From Spizellomyces punctatus DAOM BR117 (Eukaryota > Chytridiomycota > Chytridiomycetes > Spizellomycetales > Spizellomycetaceae), in contig NW_015971545.1 in assembly GCF_000182565.1 (NCBI RefSeq), forward strand, positions 683,092 through 747,091: 64,000 nt of DNA, in the 5' to 3' direction. The translations under genes were made by a program, and so were the position numbers. The notes beneath the pieces were generated by a model that worked only from the letters and a program-made list of their open reading frames with translations, did no database searches and was not told where the DNA came from. This document shows, piece after piece, positions 55,161 through 64,000 of the stretch. Within the stretch, counting starts at the first letter, position 1; the number at the start of each line of letters is the position of its first letter.

Positions 55161-55517
55161 TGTGTTAGAAATGAAAGTTTTAGTTTCAGTGTCAATAGAA
55201 GGGGTTTGCGAAGCAGAGTGAGTGTGTAAGGGAAGTAGGTCATGGGCGGTTGAAGAGGAACAAAGAGGGGGAGCATGCAGGGGCGTCCTTTTAAGGTCGT
55301 CACCGGCTGATTTTGACAGCTCAGATGCACATAAGCGTGATCGGGAGGCTTGGTGTGGCATTCTCGACTGGTGAGGTAAGCCACACAAAACTGGTTTTCT
55401 TTCTGGTGAGAGGGCGTGATTATCACGTGAGCTATTGTCCGGATAAACCGCGAAGCATTGGTGGTCGGAAGCATAAGCCGTATCTTCCGGGGTGTCGCCT
55501 GCAAGGCTGACTACCAA

Positions 55518-58500
55518 AGAGTCCTCTACTAGCGCGCTAGTGGGAGCTCTGGATCTCCAGTACTCTTCTAAGGCTTCAGAAGCCTCTGTTAGGGCTTCCT
55601 CTGGTTCCCAGGTATCCTCATGGGGTGGGTATCCAGACCAACATATTTGAAATTGACGTTTTCCATGCCTGGTTCAATGGTCTACTATCACTTCCACTTC
55701 AAACTCGCCCTCTGAAGCGTCGGAATCCTCCGCTTGTGCTTCTGCAACCTTTTCCTCAGTTTTGGCGTTGACAGGCTTCTGGTACAGATGTAATTTTGAT
55801 ATGTGAAACCATGGATGAAGTCGTCTCATCTTGTCTGGCAGTTTTAACTCATAGTTGTCATGGAGAGGGTTACAGTCGGTCACCGTGACTGGTCCCAGCC
55901 ATTTTGGGGCAATCTTGGACTCATACCCTGCTAGGTTTTTTGTGCTCAGAAGCACCTTATCTCCTCTCCGGAACTCCAAATGTTGTCGTGATAAATCATA
56001 ATATCTTTTCTGCAAATCCTGGGCTTCGATCATCAGATCTCGGATAAGGATGTTTAGGTTGCCGAGGTGTTTACAGAGCTCTTCTGCATCTGCATTTCTG
56101 GTTTCTGATGGCCTTTCGACGATATCCACCAGTGGATTGTGGGGCTCATAGCCTAGGTCCATTCTGAATCATGTCATTTTTGTCACCTTGTGTACTGTAT
56201 CGTTGATAATGAATTCTGCAACCGGAAGAAAGGTGTCCCAGTCATCTAATCATGTGTTGACCATTGTGGTAAGGACCTGCAAGACCATTGCTTTGTCTCT
56301 CTCTGATTGTCCATCACCTTGAGGGTGGTAGGCTGTGGTGAGCTCTTGATTAATCTTTAGGTTTTTGCAGACCTCCTGCCAAAATCAACTCGTAAACTTG
56401 GGGTCATGGTCCAAGATAATAGTCTCCGGAATGCTGTGCAATGGGATGTAGCATTCTATAAAGAGTTCCGCGACCTGAATAGCTGTCGCAGTGCTCTTGA
56501 GGGGCCATACGTGGATCCTCTTTGAGCATTTACATGCTATTAGCCAAAAGGCATCGTACCCTCTGGAAGTAAGTGGGAGCTTGGTTACGAAGTCAGTCGT
56601 GATGACTGTCCAGCGTCCCGGAGCTGGTGGTATGGGTTTCAGCAACCCCGGAATCAGTTGCGGTACCCTTTTTGAGCGTTGACAGATTTCACATCCTGTG
56701 CAGTGTTTTCTGAAATCTTGTGCCATCTTTGGCCACCAGACTTGCGCTGCAGCTCTGGCATAGGTTCTTTCGAATCCGAAGTGTCCTCCCCCCTCGTGAA
56801 AAAGCTTGCACACCTTGGGGGTGCAAGCAGGGGGCACGTAGAGGTGCCAAAGGTCTTCGGAGACTGAAAAATGGTGCCACAGCAGGTTATCTGCACGTTG
56901 CCAGTCCTGAAGAAAGCGCGCGTTGGCTGTAGTGTAGGTGTCAGGGCTGGTCTCCCATAGGAGCGTGCGGGCCTGTTGGGCTATGGGGTGGAGCTGGCTG
57001 GTGAGGCCAGTGCGGATGGCAGCAATGAGTGCAGGCTGTAATGCCAGACGAAAGACGGCATCTGCCAGTGTTGAGGAAGGTGCAAGAGCCACTGGTGTGG
57101 TGCGCAGCCGTTGTCTTCCGCATTCCGCCACCCATATTTGGGTCGCGGTGGAGCAGAGGAGGGTTTCCGCTCCTAGTAGCCGTGAAAGTGTATCAGTGAC
57201 AATGTGAAAACATCCTGGTTTGTGAACGATTGTCATCCATTCAGACCAGTAACTAAGATTGAGGGCCCAGCAGAGAAGCTTATGGTTCTCACCTTTGTAT
57301 TTAGCGAGCCACAAAAGAGCTCGGTGATTGGTAATGACCATGAAAGGCAGGCCTTCGAGGTATGGGCGGAGTTTTCCGACGCCCCAAATGAGGCATCCGG
57401 CCTCGAGTTCGATGGGGGGGGCCTTTTTTTCTGAGGTGGTGGTGCCTCAGGAATGGTAGCACAGCAGGCATTTAGAAGCATCCGGCTGTAACTGTTCGAG
57501 CATGACATTAAACGCTGTGTAGGAAGCGTCACTGTGAAGGGTGTAGGGGAACCCTTTTCTGGGTGCGGCAAGCACTGGAGCTGTTGTCAGAGCCTGCTTG
57601 GCGGCTGCGAAGGCAGAGTTTCGGGAATCGGTCCATGAAACTTCACACGCAATAAATCTGCGCAGACCTTGGTCGGGGCGCTTGCGAGCAAGGCGTCCGA
57701 CACAAAAGGGGTCAATGGGCAAGTCCACCAGCGATGATTGGCATAGATTGACTGCCGGTTGGTCTGAGGAGCTAGATTTTGGATGTTGCGAAACCTCAAA
57801 TCGGGCTCCGGTGGCTGTGATTGTAGGGGCCACCACCGTGTCGAGCATGGATGGTGAATTGAGCTTTTCAGTGCCTTTCTTTGGGTCAGCGCGACCCTTT
57901 TTAAGGTCTTGGTATTCGCGAACGCCCTCTTGGATAGCATCTTGCAGGGGTCGGACGAGTTCCACGTAGCGAGGGATGAATTGGGCATAGAACCCTAGGA
58001 GACCCACAAAGGACCATAGGTCACCTATGAATTTGGGTCATGGCCAATTGACTATGGTTGCAACCTTGTCTGGATCGGTAGCGAGACCCTGGGAGGAGGC
58101 AACGAAACTGAGAGCCGTGAGCTGGTGAAAGAGCCATTGACACTTGTCGAGTCTTAGGGTGAGTTTGGCTCTGGAACAGCGGTCGAGCCAGTCCGCGATG
58201 GCGTCTAGGGCTTCCGCGGCTGTCTCCGCTCGTGTATGGATATCGTCAACGAAGTTGTTGATATTTTGCCATTTGGAGGGACCCAAGGTGTCGTCCATTA
58301 CCCGACAGAAGTGCGAAGGGGCAGTCTTGGGTCTGAAGGGCATAAAGAGTGGTTCATAGATGCCGTCATGGAGTCTGATCGTGAGCCATTTGCGTACCAA
58401 TGCATCAGTGATGGCGATTTGGTAGAATCCTTTGTTTGTGTCACCTCCCAATATGTATCGGAATGGGACTGCGATGATCCAGTTCAGGATGTCGAGCATG

Positions 58501-61500
58501 ATGGGAAAGGGATATGGGTCCCAGGCCATGCAGTCATTGGCTCGGCGATAGTCGAAGGCTACCTGCGGGGGTTTGTCTGCATAGCGAATGATAACAGGAT
58601 TGCTGGTGAAGGTTACTTCGGTGGTTCGTTTCCACCTCTGAAGCCCCATCATGGTGTCTCACTCCGTCTCGAGGGCTGTCCGCTCCAATGGAGAGTACAA
58701 CCATGGCCTCGAAAGGGGTGGCAGAGCTGAGATAAATTGAGGTGCATAAGGAATCTTGGTGTAGTTCCCTATGAGATGACCCTCATAGCTGAAGGCTTGA
58801 TGGAAGTGTCGTAGAATGTTGATTAGGGCCCAGACCACGGGTTTGGGTTGCTTGAGATCGACGTGGAAATGTTCCGCGTCTTTTAATTGGGCTTCAAAGG
58901 CCCCTGGAGCCTTCTCCGTAGAGTCGAGGTTCCATTTGTTCCAAAGTGTCTGCCATTCTTCTTTGGAAATGTTCTCTTTGGGGTCCGCAACCGAATTATG
59001 GGTTGCAGTGGACAGTTTGAGGCCTAACGGGGCCATTGAGCTAGCTGCGGTGGCCTCAAGAGGGTTTTCGATGAGAAAAGTTTGGGCTGCCACATGCATC
59101 TGTCCCGTGATTAACATGGTTAATTTAGACTTCTGAGCTTTGGCTTTGGTCAGCCGTGGCATTGACACATCCTTCATGAATTCGCCCTGCTTGGTCTTGT
59201 ATGGCGTGCCGCGCATGTGATTGGTGTCCAGCTCATCCGTTATGGAGCAAGGGATAAGGATGTCCAGATTCTTGAGCGTCACCGCAAAACTGGGTAACGG
59301 GGGTTCCTGAACCAAGGTTTGGAGTTTCAAATGTCCCAGAATGTCATTGGCTAGGATGATGAGAGGTTTCCCGTATGCAATGACTCGGAAATAGGTGTGG
59401 AAAGTCAGGTATTCTCCTCCGTGGCCTTTGAGGGAAGTTTCGAGGCATACTGTCTTGGTAGATGAGATACGTCCACCAATGCCATTGAAAGCCATCGTTT
59501 CCGCATCCTGCAAATCGGTTTCGGAGAACAGAAGGCCCTGGTATGTGTCGGAAACCAGAGACTTGCAGGCTCCTGTGTCTAGTACCACAGGTGCCCAGAG
59601 CTGAGTGATGACGGCTAGCATCCAGCAAGGCTGCGTTTGGGTCTTGGTCTGGCTTTTGAGTACATCGCCTAAATCTACCGAGTAGAAGGCGTTGATGGAA
59701 GGCACCGCGACCTCGAAATGGGGCGCGATGTCGTTACTTGTTGCTTCCGTAGCCTTGATCGCACTCTCAAAGTGCTCTCTAGATTTGTCATTTTGTGGTT
59801 TTGTTGTTTTATTCTGGCGAGCAACTTGTTCGATAGCCAGCATGACTATACACGTCCGTTCGCTCTCTTTGTGTCTTTGGAGACGTGGATGGTCTTTAAC
59901 GTGCAGAAATTTGGGGTTTCCGCGACAATAATAATAGTCTGAGCAAACGATATTGCCTGTCAGGAGAAATGCCACCAGTTGCAGGTTGGCGTAAGAATCA
60001 AAGATAACAGGATCTTCAGAGCTCCACATCAAGAATTTCTCGCGCTCATCGAGCCTTATCCAGGCAAGGAGGATCAAACGAGGGGTACCATCTTCTCGGA
60101 CTTTTCGCAGGATTCGATCCTTGTCAGCTTCAGCTGAGGCAGCAATGTAGAGGTGGTGGGAACTCCACGTGACTGTGTAGGGGTCGTTCCCGAGGTGCCC
60201 AGCGCCTCGCTTTGGTTCTTTGGCGAAGAAGCTGAGCATGCGGGGGTTGTCGCCCATCATCAGAGCCACTTGTGGGGTGCCCCAGATGATGGCTATGTTG
60301 TCCCAGACTCGGTCCCAGCCCTGCGTGGGCATGTGGGGGTCCTCTTCCTTGGTCACTGTGACCTTGGAAAGAGGTGCGGTCATCAAAATTGTTGATTCCG
60401 AGTGCTCGGGTGAATGAAATAATCCGATGGTGTGGAATCCTTGATTAGCGGCAGCTGTCCTTTCCAGTTCTGAAGCCGAAAAAAGAGTCTCGGTGGTAGC
60501 AGACGTTGAGTCCAGCTCCACTATGTATGACTTCTTGGACTCCTGTTTGGGTTTCCAACCTGCGGGCATGGGTGCTCCGTATGGTCCCTTCTTTCCATCT
60601 TCAGGATCTTTTCGGTTCGGGTTCTGCCAGCAGAAAACATTCCAATGCTTTTTCTGACAGAATTTGCAGGGTGCCGGTGGTTCCTTGTTGGGGTCCGGAA
60701 CCATCTTCTGAGGGCCGTTGCGACCCTTTTCGGGGTTTCCGGTTTTATGTTGAGCCGTCTGCTTAGAGCCTTTGTTGGTTCCGGTCTTTTGTGACTTCTT
60801 CTGAGCTTCTGCAGCACCGCTGTAGCAAGGGTCTCGCTTTCTGGTGTCATCAGAGCCAAAATAAAGGCGCAGGAAGTCTTTTAATTTGGTCAGGTTCGTG
60901 ACGTTACAGGATTTGACCATGATTTGGATGTCGCTGGGCAATTGTTCGACTATTAGGTCGAAATGCTGGTCAGCGGGACATTCTATGTTTGCCCGGTCGC
61001 CATAAGCGAGGCGCCGGAGATGAGTTTTGTGGTCGATGAACGCGAGAAAGCTGCGAAATTCTTTGGGGTTCTCATGGCAGCACACATATTCAGTTTTGCG
61101 CTTGGACTTGGTTAGGGGATCTCGGAACTCTCAAAGCAGTTCTTCTTTCCACCTTTTCCAGGTCCATGAGCGAGTTTCCTGGGCTTCCAGAGTGTAAAAC
61201 CACATGTCAGCAGGGGTTTTCTTGGCTGTCATGGCTGGTAGGAGCTGTACCATCCTGGCATCTGAAGTCACGCTAACGTTTTGAAGAAGTTGGACTTTGT
61301 TAAGCCATTCTTCAATGTCTTGGTTTCTTTTGCCCGTAAACTCGGGTACGTCCTTTGCTTTCAAGAAGTTGACCTTGGTGTTGCTGGCACTTGGATTGGA
61401 GGCACCGGACCTGGAAAACTTGGTTCGGTACGCTCCCTTGGTGTGTCCGACGTTTCCCACGGGGTTGCGGACCGTTCTCTTGTAGCTCGTGCTATGAGAG

Positions 61501-61861
61501 GTTGTTCAGGCAGTGGGTGATGTGCTAGGGCTTCTAAGGCTCGTGCGAGGCACTCATCCGCCACTGTCTGACATTCGGAAAGCCTATGAAGCTGTTCCAT
61601 AAGATTTTGAGTTGCCAACTGCATTGCAGCAGTCGAGTGGGCAATGTCTTCTTTTAAAGCTGCCACTTCAGAGGCCATTGTGGCCAAGTTAGGGGCTTCC
61701 GGTTCAATGGAAGTGGTCCCCAAACACCTCGGGCATGTTGCGGGAGGGACTTCAATGTCCTCCGCAGGACCCTGACTATGAGTCTGGATCACAGGTGAGC
61801 GGCCTCGCATTGGTGAGCATTCGACCAGCATCATTCTCAGTTTCGTGAAGTCTGTTTCCAA
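55518..61861 (-). pseudogene. gag-pol of the Ty3 chromovirus (broken by TGA stops)
   Basis: gag starts at ATG 61861 (frame 1) and continues in the next frame from about 61460, then one frame runs to 55.5 kb. Domains: a CX2CX3HX4C zinc knuckle (CKFCQKKHWNVFC); aspartic protease with VVLDTGACKSLVSD; reverse transcriptase with VAFDYRRAND, FRYILGGDTNKGFYQI and the NNFVDDIHT catalytic box; RNase H with HSDASYTAF; integrase with an H2C2 finger (HEGGGHFGFERTYA...CTGCEICQ), D residues in ITTDFVTKLP and ILDHDPKFTS, and DGQSER; a GPY/F-type module; and a chromodomain (QICWSGYPPHEDTWEPEEAL). TGA codons interrupt at 61131, 58659, 58038, 57447, 56385, 56250, 56169 and 55674. Several stand where the family usually has Arg, e.g. 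before the RNase H S-x-GTTT stretch and after FTS in integrase. Confidence 0.88.
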
Positions 61862-61970
61862 AACAAGAGAAAAGGTTTCTGAGTAGCTACCTGAGCAGAT
61901 CTCGGTTTGCGCAAGAGTTTCGGTATGACTGAATAAGGTTTTCAGCTGAATTTGAGAGGGGAAGGTGGTT

Positions 61971-61988
61971 CATCATGCTTCTCCACCA
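61971..61988 (-). other. Primer-binding site of the Ty3 element
   Basis: Immediately inside the 5' LTR end (minus strand ...CGTTACA) lies TGGTGGAGAAGCATGATG. The TGG directly after the LTR fits pairing with a tRNA CCA end; the primer tRNA is not identified. Confidence 0.45.
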
Positions 61989-62310
61989 TGTAACGGATTT
62001 TTTGTTGGTAGACTGTGGTAAAGACAACTTGGGTCTCCTAGCAGGTTATGTGGGTGTCCATACTAGGAATCGTAGTCTCCGAATCCTTTCTTTGGGCATT
62101 GGTAGCAACTTGAGGGCAAGAGGCAAGGAGAGTCGGTTAGTTGTGAACCGAGCAGGATTTAGAGGCTTCAGTGTGGGTGATCAGGCCATTGAAGCACTCT
62201 GTTAGGTTCCTGTTAACCTAAGACTGGAGTTGAGAAGCTAGTTGTGGGGATTTAGTGTCGCTACAGCTTCTGCCCGCAACTTATTTTTATTGAATTCATC
62301 TTTTTATACA
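61989..62310 (-). repeat. 5' LTR of the Ty3 element, U3-truncated (322 bp)
   Basis: Aligns without net length change to 53720-54041, including the TGTAACGG terminus. Similarity ends at TTTTTATACAAGA, just upstream of the TATA-like box, so only the R-U5 portion and TATA region remain. Most visible differences from the other LTR are at CpG sites (e.g. TAATGG/TAACGG, GTCCGT/GTCCAT, GGGCGTT/GGGCATT). Confidence 0.85.
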
Positions 62311-62554
62311 AGAATATGCTACGGTAACATCTACACTAGTTTCTGTAACCTTCATTAGGGTGGCGGTGTCCGATATTCCCATTTCCGATCATTGCCATGA
62401 TCAATTATGATTGCGCAATGTATCCTTTGTGCTGTGCTGGTGTAGCCCAGAACCAAGCTTGATCTCAGGGGTTTTGAAGCTTAGGTTGCAATTGCAGAAA
62501 CCTCAATCATGGTCACCTGATGCCTTTAAGCGAACCGGTTCATCAGAGTTGTTC
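62311..62554. other. Unassigned spacer between two opposing retroelement pieces
   Basis: About 244 bp separating the truncated 5' LTR from the inverted fragment. No gene or LTR similarity is apparent. Its right part may belong to the internal region of the inverted fragment, since a weak protein match (KR...VTRTGP) continues leftwards. Confidence 0.35.
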
Positions 62555-63107
62555 ACTACAGTAACCAGAACTGGCCCCAATGTGACCCCAGGTACCATTG
62601 TTCATACTGCAACAGATCAAATCTGGTTTTGTTGCAACGTCAGTGGCTGTGCCAGTATCATCTGGGTCGTGAACCAAGATGCAGATGAAGCAGACCCCAC
62701 AGATCCAGTACCAACCTGGTAATTGACATCCCAACACCCCCACTCAAAGTGCCAGTGCATTGGCTCTTCAAAGGGGGGATGTAATGATGAGGACATCTTT
62801 GAGAGATTGCAAGTAAGCCCAAATTGGATGCGGGAAGCACAAATTGCATGACCAACTCCACTGATTGGGTTACTGCAACTGAAAAAACCAGTTCAAGGAT
62901 GGCAATTGGTGCATTAGATTTCAGCCTGCCTTGTACAACCTGTGGAGGCCTGAGCTAGTGCAGAAAAGGAAGAGATCGGTACTGCCACCAATAAATCAGT
63001 TGCGATGCAGCGGCACCCATTAGTTTAGTTTAGTTTAACAGTTTATCCAAAAAATCTTGTATAAAAAGGATGTATTCAATAGAATAAGTTGGGGGCAGAA
63101 GCCATAG
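62555..63107 (+). mobile_element. Inverted fragment of the same Ty3 family (3' end plus partial LTR)
   Basis: Reverse-complement match to 53.99-54.55 kb: the end of the accessory ORF (TGA/TAA-ended ...PVPTW at 62722), polypurine tract AAAGGGGGGA (62770-62779), then the LTR from TGTAATGATG at 62780 to about 63107, where the match stops in GCAGAAGCC. Orientation is plus, opposite to the main element. Compared with the main copy almost every difference is CpG to TpG or CpA. The missing LTR end is displaced by the element at 63108. Confidence 0.85.
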
Positions 63108-63535
63108 TGTGACAGAATTCTTCTGTCAGTGCTATGGTTATACTGGTTAGATGTGGTTCCAAACTAGTGGTCACATGACTTTGCTGATGGTGTCAGCATT
63201 CATTTGACCAGAATTAGATAAATAAGCAGATTTAGCCATTTCTGGCTAAATTAGATGAGTATCCTGACACACTAGCATCTGCCCCTTTTAATCAAGTGGC
63301 ATAGTGTATTTAGGATGACTTGTCTCACTTGTGATTGGCTATAAATGGTGCAATAGGCTGACAAATAGTTTAGGATGACATGTACAAGATCTGATTGGGT
63401 AGTTAGGATATAGCATTTGTCAGCCCCTTTGTCTATAAAAAGAGGACCTCTCTGAGGCCCCTCAAGAGAATAACAAGTAGTAACCAAGTCTTCCCTAGTT
63501 TTCTGTTGTCTTCTTGTCCCTGCTAGCCTGTTACA
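63108..63535 (+). repeat. LTR of a second retroelement (428 bp)
   Basis: Begins TGTGACAG at the point where the Ty3 LTR match stops and ends ...CTGTTACA, directly followed by TGGTAGCACCACC, a primer-binding-site-like string. A TATA box (CTATAAAAAGAGG) sits near 63432. An 8-bp inverted repeat (TGACAGAA TTC TTCTGTCA) lies at the 5' end. No CpG was found in it. Confidence 0.6.
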
Positions 63536-64000
63536 TGGTAGCACCACCTTAGACAACAACCCCAGACTCTTAGACCTTCTGTGAGAGATCAGAAGCTAAG
63601 ATCCCCAGACCCCCAGAACCTGCCCTAGATGTTCTGAGTAATATCAGAAGACCAACAGACCCCAGACCCCAGACCCAGCCTTAGTCCTTCTGAGTAATAT
63701 CAGAAGACCCCTGCCTCTTATCCCAGACCCAACTTATGCCCAGAACCCCCCTCAAGGACTCCTACAGACCAGCCCACACCATCCCATACCACAAACCTAC
63801 CCCCAGCACAACCTCCAGAACTACCACCAGACACACCACTTGGTTAGCATCAGAAGCTCTGATAAAACAGATAGAGCTTTTCTATTGTGGGATTGTGAAG
63901 AAGCTGTAGAGTCCCCCTGTATCCTCCCCACCAGTTGTACTTGCAAGTAATATTGCATATTTTGGGCCTGTGACCCACCCTATCTTGACTGCAAGTAACA
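63536..64000 (+). mobile_element. 5' leader of the second LTR element, runs off the window
   Basis: Starts with a possible primer-binding site (TGGTAGCACC). The leader is C-rich and G-poor with repeated CCCAGACCCC and CAGAAGACC units; TTCTGAGTAATATCAGAAGA occurs near 63637 and again near 63690. No long ORF is visible before the edge, so the family cannot be assigned. Confidence 0.5.

Larger units (their letters stand above)
53720..62310 (-). mobile_element. Degenerate Ty3/gypsy chromovirus, minus strand, with truncated 5' LTR
   Basis: The element reads from 62310 to 53720: partial 5' LTR (61989-62310), primer-binding site, gag, a pol frame, chromodomain, accessory ORF, polypurine tract, complete 600-bp 3' LTR (53720-54319). 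It begins/ends with TGTAATG...CCATTACA inverted termini. Coding capacity is broken by eight in-frame TGA codons. The 5' LTR lacks its U3 part (about 278 bp), so target-site duplication cannot be checked. It interrupts the Fanzor gene at 53719/53720. Confidence 0.9.

Noticed and set aside
52543-61133. TGA read as a sense codon in this genome
   Set aside because: Several intact host genes end in TGA at natural C-termini (the 112-aa protein at 7681, the thioesterase at 44552, the ComA-like gene at 48878), so TGA is a real stop here.

Overview
The window looks like a nuclear contig of a zoosporic (chytrid-like) fungus. Most genes carry short GT-AG introns, usually about 55-100 bp. The set mixes fungal genes (SWR1 remodeller, ENA-type P-ATPase, glyoxal oxidase, GPI wall protein, glycerophosphocholine acyltransferase) with a protein made of SHIPPO/sperm-tail PGPGxY repeats, which belongs to flagellated cells. 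A Fanzor relic and a chromodomain-bearing Ty3 retrotransposon also fit an early-diverging fungus. The species is not determined.

Layout: 1-8.8 kb: C2H2 zinc-finger factor (cut by the window edge), GPC1-like acyltransferase, PA-TM-RING ubiquitin ligase, SHIPPO protein, two small proteins. 10.2-15.1 kb: ENA-type cation ATPase, and a hypothetical gene whose 3' end is tandemly duplicated. 15.3-24 kb: a 1904-residue SWR1 ATPase with an internal triplicated acidic module, then a glyoxal oxidase. 25.4-34.9 kb: galactokinase, PAP2-family enzyme, glutathione S-transferase, ketopantoate-reductase-like enzyme. 35-48.9 kb: membrane and wall proteins, THEM6-like thioesterase, a membrane-anchored solute-binding protein, and a ComA/HSA32-like protein. 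50-52.1 kb: a 7TM protein with an RGS domain. I derived the multi-exon models by hand; in each the exon lengths sum to a multiple of three and the domains read across the junctions.

From 52.3 kb to the right edge the DNA is almost entirely mobile. A decayed Fanzor (eukaryotic TnpB-like RNA-guided nuclease) on the minus strand is cut at its 5' end by the LTR of a minus-strand Ty3 chromovirus (53720-62310). Next comes an inverted fragment of the same family (62555-63107). A second LTR element (63108 to the edge) interrupts that fragment. Every in-frame stop found in the Fanzor core and in the chromovirus pol frame is TGA. Where two copies can be compared, the differences are mainly CpG to TpG/CpA, and the outermost element has no CpG that I could find. 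This points to mutational decay of methylated CpG in silenced repeats.
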